Origin: an uncultured Bacteroidales bacterium
Lineage (GTDB): Bacteria > Bacteroidota > Bacteroidia > Bacteroidales > Paludibacteraceae
NCBI GenBank assembly: GCA_900317885.1
Contig: ONIM01000010.1
Coordinates: 1-53,689 of the forward strand
Direction of reading: 5' to 3'
DNA length: 53,689 bases
The notes beneath the pieces were generated by a model that was given only the letters and a program-made list of their open reading frames with translations, did no database searches and had not been told where the DNA came from. A program made the position numbers and the translations under genes. Below, piece after piece: positions 25,153 through 33,451 of the stretch. Every line of letters starts with the position of its first letter. Position 1 is the first letter of the stretch.

Positions 25153-25869
25153 TCAGAAATTACAAATCCTGCACGCTTTTTTCGCCTGTGCAAATTCAAA
25201 AACTATGCCAAGTGTGACCATTCCGGTCAAGTCGCAGTTCATTATATTACTTCCGTTCAAGTCATGACGGTTATTGAGATCCGGTCTATTCTCCAAGTTA
25301 TCAGCGAAATAGACGTTATGCTGCCACGCGATATTCAGACCCACTTGCTCGTGGAATTTCCATTTGAATCCGATGCCGAAAGGGAAATACGCCATCACTT
25401 TGTTATAATTGGCGTTCTGATAGCCCTCGGCGCCATAGAGCCCCACTCCGAGGCCCAGGAAAATATACGGGGTATAGGGCCGGATACGCTTGTCGTACTT
25501 ATTCCGGTCTCCAAAACGGAAGAAGTTGAACTCCGCCATGACGTCGGCATTGATGAGTTGGTTTTGCCATTTGGAATCCAGCTTCACAGGCATCTTCCCG
25601 GTCTCGAAATAGTACTCGTTTCCGGTAATACGCTGGGAGGAGAACTTCGCCTGAATCGCCCACCGTTTCGTGAACTTATAGCGGAAATGCAAGCCGAATG
25701 CCTCGCGGGGGTTCATGAAAATATGCTGCGCGGCGTTGCCTACATAATAGCCGCAGCCACCTTGCAAGCCGAATTCACAGAGGAACGGCTGGCCCTGCGC
25801 ACGAACGCTCATACTCGCACACGCGAGCAATAAAAATAGACATATTATGCGGCTGTTTTTAGACATCAT
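25153..25869 (-). CDS. DUF6089-type outer-membrane beta-barrel protein
   Basis: The likely start is one of two adjacent ATGs at 25869/25866; an upstream TTG lies at the expected transcription start. A signal peptide ([17 protein letters not shown]) precedes a barrel of about eight strands rich in Gly, Tyr and Phe ([43 protein letters not shown]). DUF6089 proteins typically lie next to uppS-bamA, as here. It is first in the operon after the promoter at 25885-25915. Confidence 0.82.
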   Translation of the reverse strand: MMSKNSRIICLFLLLACASMSVRAQGQPFLCEFGLQGGCGYYVGNAAQHIFMNPREAFGLHFRYKFTKRWAIQAKFSSQRITGNEYYFETGKMPVKLDSKWQNQLINADVMAEFNFFRFGDRNKYDKRIRPYTPYIFLGLGVGLYGAEGYQNANYNKVMAYFPFGIGFKWKFHEQVGLNIAWQHNVYFADNLENRPDLNNRHDLNGSNIMNCDLTGMVTLGIVFEFAQAKKACRICNF

Positions 25870-25884
25870 TACAAAATAAGCGTG

Positions 25885-25915
25885 CAAAGATACACATTTT
25901 TTCTCACATACGCAA
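25885..25915 (-). promoter_or_regulatory. Promoter of the DUF6089-uppS-bamA-skp-skp operon
   Basis: Minus-strand TTGC (25912-25915), 19 bp, TATCTTTG (25885-25892). Confidence 0.8.
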
Positions 25916-25939
25916 GAAAAAAAGACATTTTTGCACGAT

Positions 25940-27304
25940 TTATGCCTTAATCAGCAGCCTAAAAGCGTCTGTAACTTTCCTTACAGGAACCACTTCGATG
26001 GAAAAACGTGAAAAATCGCCTTTCTGGTCGGCAGGAATGATGATGCGTTTGAAGCCGAGTTTCTGCGCCTCAGCGATGCGTTGTTCGATGCGGTTGACAG
26101 AGCGGATCTCTCCGGCTAATCCCACTTCGCCGCAGAGACAGGTAGCAGCATCGAGGGCGATATCCATATTACTGCTCAAGACGGCAGCAAGAACCGCGAG
26201 GTCGATAGCGGTATCATCGACGCGGAGACCTCCGGCGATATTGAGGAAGACATCTTTCTGCAGCAGTTTGAAACCCACGCGCTTCTCCAAGACAGCCAGA
26301 AGCATGTTCAGACGCCTTCCGTCAAAGCCCGTAGAGGAGCGTTGGGGTGTGCCGTACGCTGCGGAGGAGACAAGGGCTTGCACCTCGATCATGAACGGCC
26401 GGACACCTTCTACTGCCGCTGCGATAGCGATGCCGGAGAGGCCTTCGCGCGCCGTGGAAAGGAGCAGTTCAGAGGGGTTGGTCACTTCGCGTAAGCCATC
26501 CTGCCGCATCTCATAGATGCCGAGTTCGGAGGTAGAACCGAAACGGTTCTTCTGCGCCCGGAGAATGCGGTACATATACTGGCGGTCGCCCTCGAACTGA
26601 AGGACGGTATCGACGATGTGCTCCAGCACTTTGGGTCCCGCAAGCGAACCCTCTTTGTTGATGTGACCGATGATGATAAAGGGTATGTTGCGCGTCTTGG
26701 CGAACTCCATGATCCGCGCGGCGCACTCTTTGACCTGCGTGAGGCTGCCGATAGTCGCTTCGACGGCTTCGGTTCCGATGGTCTGGATGGAGTCGATGAC
26801 CACGACGTCGGGTTCGAGTTCCTTGACCTGCTCCAGGATGCGCTCGAGCGAGGTCTCCGAGGATATATAGAGGTTCTCGGCGTTTCCCGCAAGGCGTTCG
26901 GCGCGCAGTTTGAGTTGGCGGACGGACTCTTCGCCGGAAGCGTAGAAAGTCTTCCGCTCGCCTTGCTGCATAAGCACCTGAAGCGCGAGAGTGGATTTGC
27001 CGATACCCGGTTCGCCACCCAGAAGCACAAGGCTTCCCGGCACGAGACCTCCTCCCAAGACGCGGTTCAGTTCACCGTTATGCAGGTCAATACGCATCTC
27101 GTCGGTGGCCACTACTTCTTGCAACCTTTGCGGGTGGACAGACAGCCCCGGACGGCTTTGAGCGAAGCGGTCTTTTGTCTTTCGACTTTCGACTATCTCC
27201 TCCTCATACGTCCCCCACTCTCCGCAGACCGGGCAGCGTCCGAGCATCTGCGGGGCTTTTGCGCCGCAGGATGAGCAGACATATTGGATGGAGGGCTTTG
27301 CCAT
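25940..27304 (-). CDS. radA: DNA repair protein RadA (Sms)
   Basis: The 454-residue protein has the N-terminal zinc finger (CSSCGAKAP...GRCPVCGEW), a RecA-like ATPase with Walker A GGEPGIGKST near residue 97, the RadA-specific KNRFG motif near 250, and a Lon-protease-like C-terminal domain. It drives branch migration in recombination. A repeat-derived insert (VESRKTKDRFAQSRPG, residues about 38-53) lies between zinc finger and ATPase. Confidence 0.94.
   Translation of the reverse strand: MAKPSIQYVCSSCGAKAPQMLGRCPVCGEWGTYEEEIVESRKTKDRFAQSRPGLSVHPQRLQEVVATDEMRIDLHNGELNRVLGGGLVPGSLVLLGGEPGIGKSTLALQVLMQQGERKTFYASGEESVRQLKLRAERLAGNAENLYISSETSLERILEQVKELEPDVVVIDSIQTIGTEAVEATIGSLTQVKECAARIMEFAKTRNIPFIIIGHINKEGSLAGPKVLEHIVDTVLQFEGDRQYMYRILRAQKNRFGSTSELGIYEMRQDGLREVTNPSELLLSTAREGLSGIAIAAAVEGVRPFMIEVQALVSSAAYGTPQRSSTGFDGRRLNMLLAVLEKRVGFKLLQKDVFLNIAGGLRVDDTAIDLAVLAAVLSSNMDIALDAATCLCGEVGLAGEIRSVNRIEQRIAEAQKLGFKRIIIPADQKGDFSRFSIEVVPVRKVTDAFRLLIKA
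27155..27193. repeat. Micro-repeats inside radA
   Basis: Three heptamers (TTTTGTC, TTTCGAC, TTTCGAC at 27173-27193) adjoin TTTGAGCGAAGCGGTC, a sequence that also occurs at 30138-30186 between dnaN and DUF4954. Confidence 0.75.
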
Positions 27305-27337
27305 AGGGGGTTATGGGTTAGGGGATTAGGGGTTAGA
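27303..27337. repeat. Heptamer array between rnz and radA
   Basis: Five units: ATAGGGG, GTTATGG, GTTAGGG, GATTAGG, GGTTAGA. It spans from the radA start codon into the stop codon of rnz. Confidence 0.8.
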
Positions 27338-28142
27338 GGGGTATCACATCATTTTCCTCGGCGAGGAGAGTGTTCTCGAAGATGGGTTTGGCTTCCGCGA
27401 GGAAGAGCGAGTGGTCTTCGATCCGCGCGGAATAATGGCCGAGAATCAACTTGCCGGCCTTCGCCAGAGAAGCAATCTTCGCCGCGTCCGCAGCGGTAGA
27501 GTGTTGCACCTCTTTGCTCCGCCCAGCGAGGGTCTGCAGGAAGGTGGACTCGTGATAAAGCGTCCCGACGCCTTCGATGATCGGAACGATCTTCTCGCTG
27601 TACATCGTATCGGAGCAGTACGCGTAGCGTTTCTTCGTCTCATAACTGAACGTGCCATCCTCATGCTTGACGCGGTGGGTCTCTTTGAAGAGAAAACCGC
27701 AAGTCGGCACCCCGTGCTTGAGCGGGATGGTCTCCACGGAAACGGTGCGATCCTCGAAGATCACTTCGTGTTTGCGGGGGTTGATGGGATGGAAGATGAT
27801 GTCGTAGAGACGGTCGTTGGCGTGATAGTTCAGCAGCGGCGTAAGCAGTTTCTCCAAATCCGGATGGGCGTAGATATGCATCGGCTGCGTGCGTTTGAGC
27901 ATGCCGAGCGTCGTCAGAAGCCCGATGAGACCGAAACAATGGTCTCCATGGAGATGGGAGATGAAGATATTATACAGCCGCCCGGTGTGAACACCGAGCC
28001 GCTGCATGGTCAGCAGCACTCCTTCGCCGCAATCGACGAGGAAGGACTTGTCGCACAGCTCCACCAACTGCCCCGATGGGGAAGTGGTTTTTGTCGGCTT
28101 TGCGCTGCCGCAACCTAATATCGTTACTTTCGCTTCGCTCAT
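27333..28142 (-). CDS. rnz: Ribonuclease Z
   Basis: A metallo-beta-lactamase-fold protein of 269 residues, somewhat shorter than the usual 300 or so. It shows the metal motif SHLHGDH near residue 62, and the conserved LKHGVPTCGFLF and GKLILGHYSAR blocks. It trims tRNA 3' ends; none of the tRNAs here encode CCA, consistent with its use. It starts 5 bases after the DUF4954 stop, with a heptamer array at the junction. Confidence 0.9.
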   Translation of the reverse strand: MSEAKVTILGCGSAKPTKTTSPSGQLVELCDKSFLVDCGEGVLLTMQRLGVHTGRLYNIFISHLHGDHCFGLIGLLTTLGMLKRTQPMHIYAHPDLEKLLTPLLNYHANDRLYDIIFHPINPRKHEVIFEDRTVSVETIPLKHGVPTCGFLFKETHRVKHEDGTFSYETKKRYAYCSDTMYSEKIVPIIEGVGTLYHESTFLQTLAGRSKEVQHSTAADAAKIASLAKAGKLILGHYSARIEDHSLFLAEAKPIFENTLLAEENDVIPL

Positions 28143-28144
28143 GC

Positions 28145-28172
28145 TGATTACTGATGGCTGACAGCTGACAGC
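28145..28172. repeat. Heptamer array at the DUF4954 / rnz junction
   Basis: TGATTAC, TGATGGC, TGACAGC, TGACAGC, in register. It covers the last codons of the DUF4954 gene (RLSAVSHQ) and runs to 3 bases before the rnz start codon. Confidence 0.75.
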
Positions 28173-30133
28173 CTTTCTAATATCCTATTGCCGAGGGCGG
28201 TCTTTTTCTCGATATGTTCGAGGACGGCTTTGACAAACGAGTTGGACTCAAACGATCCGCGCACCTCTTCGAAGTCCGCTTCCGCTTGTTCGCGGTCGCC
28301 ATCGACGCCGAAGCCCGTCTGGCTGTTGAGGTCGAACTCTTTGCGGGCATCGTCATAGACCATCCGGTCAAGTTTGACTACCGCGTCACGCCAAGACTCG
28401 ATGGTCTGACGGATCTGCGGAAGGGTCACTTCGCTGACCGGACAACCCCACACCTGTTCGAGTTTGTCGAGCGCCCAGGTCCACTCGTAAGAGTAGTAGT
28501 TCGCGTGCATCTGCTCCATGCATGTCTGGATCGCTTCGAGGCTCATTTGTCCGGCTTCGATGGCGTCCAGCATCTTCGTCACTTCGCCACGCGGAGCGAT
28601 CAGACCTGCCATATCGACCCAGTCTCCCAAGCCTGCCCGGCTATCGGGCTGCAAGGCCGCACGTACCTCTTCGATCGTCTTCCATTCCTTCTTCTCCAGC
28701 CGGCTGATGAGGCTGTTTCCGAGGAATTTCTGGATGCCGATGGTATAGAGTTCGCGTCCGTGCTTGAGGGACGAGTTACGGATCTTACAGTTCCTGTAAC
28801 CATAGACCTCGGTGTTCTCGCCGCTGAGGGCTTGCAGTTCATCCAACACCTCGCGTCCGCGCCACATCTTCTGGACCGTATAAGGGCTCAGGAGGTTGAA
28901 ATTGATCTGGTCGAGCTTGTGCGGATCCTTGCGGTTGTCACGCTTCGGCCATTTCTGCGCGTCACGGATCGTACCTACGGTACGCAGGTTCGCGCCGGGT
29001 ACCAAATAACTCTCAGAGTTATTCTCTATGAGGTACGAGAAGGGCAGATCGGAGGTGTCGGCGTGGTGGGTGTGACGTCCCATAACAAGGGAGAAGGCCC
29101 CCACTCTGGACGGCCAGAGCAGATAACTGTCGCTGGTCGTTTTCGCGCCGCGTTCGGCGATACCCTGGTGAATAGGACCGAGTTTGTACATGTGGTTCGA
29201 CTGGTTCGAACCCGAACCGGCGTTCAGGAAAGAGAACATACCGGCAATCAACAAAGTCGATTTATGGTGGGTCACGGTATAAGGACCTGCGAAGATTGCA
29301 CAGGCCTCTCCGTGCATGCCCTGGCAGTTACTAAAGAACAGACTCTCGCCCGCAGAGTAGTGCTTGTCGAAGATGCATCCCTGCCCCACGAAGCACTTGT
29401 CCACCAGCGTCGAGTCGCCAATCTCTACGCCCGAGGCGATGATAAAATCCGTACACTTGACACCGCTGCCGAGCCGTACAGGAGCCGCTTCGTTGGAGTT
29501 GATTGTTCCGTTCTTGAGACGGCTCACACCGGTCAGTTCGGCAAAATCGCCGACCTTGACATTCTTGATCGAACCGCAGTTGAGGATGTGTACGTTGTTG
29601 CCGATGTAGCCATGATCGGAAGCCTGCGCTTCTGCGTACTCGTCGATGCGGCGCTCCAACTCATGAATCATCGCCGGACGGTGACGGTAGAGCGTGAGGA
29701 TATATGCCAGGCTGGCGGAGAGCTCATTGAAAATCGGGATCTCCCGTCCGCCGCCTTCGTTCATCACCGGCACGCGAACCCCGTTGCCGAAAGTCGTCTT
29801 GCGGTCCACGAGGATGGCGTTGACGTTCTCGATACAGGTGTTGTCGCCGATGTGATAGTTGGCGATATAGTTATGGATGTTATAGAGGTGCGCATCATTG
29901 CCCACTTCGCAGTTATGCAAGGTGGCGTTATAGATGCCCGAATGGATCTTCAGCCCACCCGGCAGGGTTATCTCCCGTTTGAATGCTCCCAGACGGTTAT
30001 GACCGGAGAAACGGGTGTGATGCACGTAGCGCGCGTCGAACGCTTCCGCCACCTCTATCTCCGCCCAGTTCTCCGCCGAGCAGCCCTGTGCCTCCAATAC
30101 CCGAATCTCTTCGGACGTTAATTTACGAAACAT
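28148..30133 (-). CDS. DUF4954 family protein (left-handed beta-helix, NTP-transferase-like)
   Basis: The 661-residue protein has imperfect hexapeptide repeats (GVRVPVMNEGG, ILNCGSIKNVKVGDFAELTG, LGSGVKCTDFIIASGVEIGD) forming a left-handed beta-helix in the first two thirds. A mostly helical C-terminal third follows. This matches DUF4954, found in Bacteroidota and spirochaetes and related in shape to sugar-nucleotide acyltransferases. No activity is known. It follows dnaN in the same direction with a repeat-filled gap. Confidence 0.85.
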   Translation of the reverse strand: MFRKLTSEEIRVLEAQGCSAENWAEIEVAEAFDARYVHHTRFSGHNRLGAFKREITLPGGLKIHSGIYNATLHNCEVGNDAHLYNIHNYIANYHIGDNTCIENVNAILVDRKTTFGNGVRVPVMNEGGGREIPIFNELSASLAYILTLYRHRPAMIHELERRIDEYAEAQASDHGYIGNNVHILNCGSIKNVKVGDFAELTGVSRLKNGTINSNEAAPVRLGSGVKCTDFIIASGVEIGDSTLVDKCFVGQGCIFDKHYSAGESLFFSNCQGMHGEACAIFAGPYTVTHHKSTLLIAGMFSFLNAGSGSNQSNHMYKLGPIHQGIAERGAKTTSDSYLLWPSRVGAFSLVMGRHTHHADTSDLPFSYLIENNSESYLVPGANLRTVGTIRDAQKWPKRDNRKDPHKLDQINFNLLSPYTVQKMWRGREVLDELQALSGENTEVYGYRNCKIRNSSLKHGRELYTIGIQKFLGNSLISRLEKKEWKTIEEVRAALQPDSRAGLGDWVDMAGLIAPRGEVTKMLDAIEAGQMSLEAIQTCMEQMHANYYSYEWTWALDKLEQVWGCPVSEVTLPQIRQTIESWRDAVVKLDRMVYDDARKEFDLNSQTGFGVDGDREQAEADFEEVRGSFESNSFVKAVLEHIEKKTALGNRILERLSAVSHQ

Positions 30134-30137
30134 TCTC

Positions 30138-30186
30138 GTCTTTTGTCTTTGAGTGAAACGGTCTTTTGTCTTTGAGCGAAGCGGTC
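30138..30186. repeat. 23-bp tandem repeat between dnaN and DUF4954
   Basis: Two 23-bp units (30138-30160 and 30161-30183), each GTCTTTTGTCTTTGAG plus GAAACG or GAAGCG type endings. The array fills the gap from the DUF4954 start codon to the dnaN stop. The same sequence occurs inside radA. Confidence 0.8.
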
Positions 30187-30188
30187 TA

Positions 30189-31313
30189 TTAGTCGTTCAG
30201 CAACATCGGCATCAGCAACATGAGGACATCTTCGTTCTCCTCGTTCTCTGCCGGCAGAATCAGACCTGCGCGAGCCGGGTCAGCCAGCTTCAGCAGGACA
30301 TCTGCGGAAGTGATGGAGCTGAGCAAATCAATCAGGAACGGCGCCTTGAAACCGATTGCCATCGGCGTGCCGTTGTAGTCGCATGCGATTGTCTCCTCTG
30401 CGCTGGTCGAGAAATCGATGTCCTGTGCGGAGATCTTGATCTGGTTCTCGCTGAGCGCCAGACGCAGCTGTGCGGTACCGTTGTTGGCGAAGACCGCCAC
30501 ACGCTTACAAGCGTTGATGAGGGTCTGACGGTCGATGGTTACGACGTTCTGGTTCGCCTGCGGGATGACGGCGTTATAGTTCGGGAAGCGGCCCTCGATC
30601 TGGCGGCAAACCACAATCGTGTTGTCGAACTCGAAGCGCGCGTTCTTAGCACCGAAAGTCACTTTCACATCCTCGTCAGCCTTCGCCAGGAGGTTCTTCA
30701 AGAGGCTTGCCGGTTTTTTCGGCAGGATGAAACTTGCAGCCACGCCGGCTTTAACACCCTCGTTCGTGTAACGAACCAGACGGTGCGCGTCGGTAGCTAC
30801 CATCGTCACTTTGTCCTCGGCGATGTCAAAGAAAATACCGTTCATCACAGGACGCAACTCATCGTCCGCGGTGCAGAAGATCGTCTTCTCAATCGCGCTC
30901 TGGAGCACGCCGGCAGGCATGTTCACCACCTTCGCGTCACCCTCAGCCTCCGGCATCTCCGGATACTCGTTGCCGTTCACGCCGACAAACGAATAGGTAC
31001 CGTTCTGGCTAACCATGTTCACCGCAAAATTATTCTCGTCGATGGTGAAGGCCAGCGGTTGCTCGCTGAACTCCTTGAGGGTCTCTAACAACAACTTAGC
31101 CGCCGAAGCCACTTTGCCGCTACCTTCTACGCCCTCAACCTCTACAGAGGTACGAATGGTGGTCTCGCCGTCGGAAGCCGTCAGACGCAGCTCGTTGCCC
31201 GCCAAATCAAACAGCACGTCATCCAGAATCGGAAGCGCATTTTTACTGTTAATCACGCGGCTCACAGCCTGCAATTGGGAAAAGAGTTTTGAACTCGAAA
31301 CATTGAATTTCAT
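30189..31313 (-). CDS. dnaN: DNA polymerase III sliding clamp, beta subunit
   Basis: The 374-residue protein has the three-domain clamp layout, with clamp signatures LRLTASDGETTI near residue 52, ATDAHRLVRY near 170 and the C-terminal LLMPMLLND (the MPMR-like end). It tethers DNA polymerase III to DNA. It is not next to dnaA or recF here; instead it leads into DUF4954, rnz and radA. It shares a divergent promoter region with murI. Confidence 0.95.
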   Translation of the reverse strand: MKFNVSSSKLFSQLQAVSRVINSKNALPILDDVLFDLAGNELRLTASDGETTIRTSVEVEGVEGSGKVASAAKLLLETLKEFSEQPLAFTIDENNFAVNMVSQNGTYSFVGVNGNEYPEMPEAEGDAKVVNMPAGVLQSAIEKTIFCTADDELRPVMNGIFFDIAEDKVTMVATDAHRLVRYTNEGVKAGVAASFILPKKPASLLKNLLAKADEDVKVTFGAKNARFEFDNTIVVCRQIEGRFPNYNAVIPQANQNVVTIDRQTLINACKRVAVFANNGTAQLRLALSENQIKISAQDIDFSTSAEETIACDYNGTPMAIGFKAPFLIDLLSSITSADVLLKLADPARAGLILPAENEENEDVLMLLMPMLLND

Positions 31314-31370
31314 ATACGTATATTTTTAATTATTTTTTACAATTTATTGTAATTTTCACATTTTAGCGTG

Positions 31371-31401
31371 CAAAGATACAATTTTTTTCTGATATACGCA
31401 A
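31371..31401 (-). promoter_or_regulatory. Promoter of dnaN
   Basis: Minus-strand TTGC (31398-31401), 19 bp, TATCTTTG (31371-31378). Confidence 0.82.
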
Positions 31402-31408
31402 GAAAAAT

Positions 31409-31439
31409 TTGGATATTTGCAAAAAAAGTAGTACTTTTG
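31409..31439 (+). promoter_or_regulatory. Promoter of murI
   Basis: TTGG (31409-31412), 19 bp, TACTTTTG (31432-31439). It is back-to-back with the dnaN promoter, with 7 bases between their -33 boxes. Confidence 0.78.
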
Positions 31440-31448
31440 CAGCGAATT

Positions 31449-32357
31449 ATGGCAAAAATCGGTATTTTTGACAGCGGTTATGGCGGTTTGACCATCTTGG
31501 AAGCGATCCGTCGGGAGTTACCTCAGTACGACTACTTGTACCTGGGGGACAACGCCCGTGCGCCGTATGGCACGCACTCGTTCGATGTTATTTACCGATA
31601 TACGCTGCAGGCGGTCAAATACCTCTTCTCCCAAGATTGCGCGTTGGTCATTTTGGCTTGCAATACCGCCTCTGCCAAAGCCCTCCGCACCATCCAACAA
31701 AAAAATCTCCCTTCCCTTCAGGGAGGGGCTGGGGGTAGGCTTGTTAACGTGCTGGGAGTAATCCGTCCGACGGTAGAAGCCGTGCCGGCAATCACCAAGA
31801 CAGGCCACATAGGCATCCTCGCCACCCCGGCTACCGTCTCCTCCGAGAGCTATGTCCTGGAATTGGAAAAACTGTCTGTCAGCAAAGCGGTCTGTCAGCA
31901 AAGCGGTCTGTACTCTGTCAGCCCGCAGGGCGGTCTTATCATTACCCAACAGGCTTGTCCCCTTTGGGTGCCATTAATCGAGAACGGCGAGCACCTCAAC
32001 CCCGGTGCAGACTATTTCGTGGATCTCTACCTGCGGCAGATTTTAGAGAAGGACCCGCAGATTGACACCCTCATTCTCGGCTGCACCCACTATCCGCTGT
32101 TGCTGCCGAAGATCAGTCAATGGATTCGCAACAACGGCAAACGCTTTGCGGCGAGCGATATTCAGGTCATTTCGCAGGGGTACCTGGAAGCAAAGAGCCT
32201 GGCGGATTATCTGGTTCGTCATCCGGAATATGCGTCCCAGCTCTCGCAAGGCGGTAGTTGCCGCTACCTGACCACAGAAAATGCGGACCGCTTCTCGCAA
32301 TCCGCATCGCTCTTCCTCTCCTCCCCCGTCCAGGCGGAGCACATTGATCTGGAGTAA
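31449..32357 (+). CDS. murI: Glutamate racemase
   Basis: The start at 31449 (MAKIGIFDSGYGGLTILEAI) gives 302 residues. Catalytic cysteines are in VILACNTASAKA near residue 77 and TLILGCTHYPLLLPK near 212; substrate contacts include FDSGYGG. It makes D-glutamate for peptidoglycan. It is about 30 residues longer than usual owing to two repeat-derived inserts: LPSLQGGAGGRL (31705-31743), sharing DNA with murF, and SVSKAVCQQSGLYSVSPQGG (31874-31932). Confidence 0.93.
   Translation: MAKIGIFDSGYGGLTILEAIRRELPQYDYLYLGDNARAPYGTHSFDVIYRYTLQAVKYLFSQDCALVILACNTASAKALRTIQQKNLPSLQGGAGGRLVNVLGVIRPTVEAVPAITKTGHIGILATPATVSSESYVLELEKLSVSKAVCQQSGLYSVSPQGGLIITQQACPLWVPLIENGEHLNPGADYFVDLYLRQILEKDPQIDTLILGCTHYPLLLPKISQWIRNNGKRFAASDIQVISQGYLEAKSLADYLVRHPEYASQLSQGGSCRYLTTENADRFSQSASLFLSSPVQAEHIDLE
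31705..31743. repeat. G/C-rich quasi-palindrome inside murI
   Basis: 37/39 identical to the minus strand of 19020-19058 in murF. Here it is read as LPSLQGGAGGRL. The insert lies between RTIQQKN and VNVLGVIRPTVEAV, where other MurI proteins have a short loop. Confidence 0.9.
31874..31932. repeat. 16-bp tandem repeat inside murI
   Basis: GTCTGTCAGCAAAGCG occurs twice in tandem (31874-31889, 31890-31905), followed by a longer diverged unit ending GGGCG. It shares AGCRAAGCGGTC with the repeats at 27155 and 30138. It encodes an in-frame insert before ITQQACPLW. Confidence 0.8.
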
Positions 32358-32367
32358 TTTTCCACCT

Positions 32368-32772
32368 CTACCCTTTTCTCTCCTTCAGAAGTACCATCCG
32401 CACAAACACCGGAAACATCCCGTAAACCTTCTTTTCCGCCAACCCCTCATTCAAAAACGCATCCGGCTTTTCTTTAAATTGCGCATTCCATCGTGCCCGC
32501 AACTCTGCATACCTTGCATGGTTCTTGTCTTTCACAATCGCACTTGCCTCTCGGCAAACCTCCTGCCACACCAACCTCTGCGCTTCTTCTTTCTCGCTCC
32601 GCGGATGGCGTTTGAAATCACGCTTGTCTTTGCGGTAATACTCCTGCGGACCCATCTTAACGATATTCCCCTCATCGTCACGATAAGATTTGACACGCAT
32701 GGTCATGCCCGATTTTCCGCTTACTTTTCCTCTCCATATATCAATCCCCGGACTTAATGTTACTCTTGACAT
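32368..32772 (-). CDS. Hypothetical small basic protein, possible paralogue of the 1-447 gene
   Basis: 134 residues: a beta-rich start (MSRVTLSPGIDIWRGKVSGK) with SGMTMR, a QEYYRKDKRDF block, then a Lys/Arg-rich helical region (WQEVCREASAIVKDKN, ARWNAQFKEKPDAFLNE). Spacing of these blocks resembles the gene at 1-447. Small proteins of this style are scattered through Bacteroidales genomes without known function. It converges with murI; only 10 bases separate their stops. Confidence 0.7.
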   Translation of the reverse strand: MSRVTLSPGIDIWRGKVSGKSGMTMRVKSYRDDEGNIVKMGPQEYYRKDKRDFKRHPRSEKEEAQRLVWQEVCREASAIVKDKNHARYAELRARWNAQFKEKPDAFLNEGLAEKKVYGMFPVFVRMVLLKERKG

Positions 32773-33265
32773 ATCCTTTCTCCTTTCTTTTTATTTCGTT
32801 TTATTTTAGTGAACGGATTTGATTTGAAAATGTTTTTTTGGTTTATGTCTTTGTGTGCTTTATACTCGCTAGAGTTGGCTAATTGGTGGTAAAAGCTGTC
32901 TGGAAGCTTGCTTACAAGCAGGTTTTAGTATCAATTTGTCAAAGAAGCATCGCTTCTAAAGCACTCAAAGGGTTTATCTTTGTTTTTGTTTATTTTTAAT
33001 GGGACATTACTGATTTCTTTTAATTTTGCGCTTTTTTTATTTCGTCTCTCATTTTATGATTGACTTGCCTGTTTTTTATGATTGACTTACCTATCTTTCC
33101 TTATCTTTTCTTTGGTAAATCTTTAGTTATTCTTTGGTAATATTTTAGATATTGTTTGGTTATTCACGGTATTATCACGTGACGATATTTGGACAGAACC
33201 GCAAAAACCACGGCCCCAAAAGACTAAAATCTACCGAAAATCTGTTAAACTTCTAAAATCTTCTG

Positions 33266-33296
33266 CAAAGATACTCAAAATTTCTGACATACGCAA
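33266..33296 (-). promoter_or_regulatory. Promoter toward the 32368-32772 gene
   Basis: Minus-strand TTGC (33293-33296), 19 bp, TATCTTTG (33266-33273). CAAAATTT and AAATTTTG flank the -33 box as inverted arms. The leader would be about 480 nt. Confidence 0.7.
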
Positions 33297-33326
33297 ATTT
33301 TGATGATATTTTTAGGCGTTCATTCC

Positions 33327-33411
33327 GCGGGATTATATCCCGCCTGACTTTGTCTCTGCTGCGGGATTATACCCCGCCTGACTTCGTCTTTTGCTGCGGA
33401 ATTGTATTCCG
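33327..33411. repeat. Three tandem 34-35 bp units, each with a GCGGGAT hairpin
   Basis: Units start at 33327, 33361 and 33396. The first two contain GCGGGATTATA(T/C)CCCGC followed by CTGACTT(T/C)GTCT. The third is GCGGAATTGTATTCCG followed by six T, which on the plus strand is a terminator shape. A single related unit lies at 46284-46300. Confidence 0.7.
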
Positions 33412-33451
33412 TTTTTTATAGCGTTTATGCGCCGCTCATCTATGTGCGGCT

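Larger units (their letters stand above)
32773..33451. other. 679-base intergenic region
   Basis: A/T-rich, with no convincing gene. It holds two GATTGACTT(G/A)CCT-type direct repeats near 33057-33095, a minus-strand promoter at 33266-33296 and three 34-bp hairpin units at 33327-33411. Small stem-loops (GCTTG/CAAGC near 32910; AGAAGC/GCTTCT near 32948) could belong to an RNA but are weak. Confidence 0.5.

Noticed and set aside
28214-30121. 635-codon open frame on the plus strand
   Set aside because: It is antisense to the DUF4954 gene over its whole length; the minus-strand frame has recognisable repeats and a conserved family.
32829-32891. 20-codon plus-strand ORF starting MFFWFMSLC
   Set aside because: Hydrophobic but too short, with no promoter or neighbour to support it.
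33327-33411. CRISPR-like tandem repeats
   Set aside because: Units are contiguous hairpins with no unique spacers, and no cas gene is present in the window.
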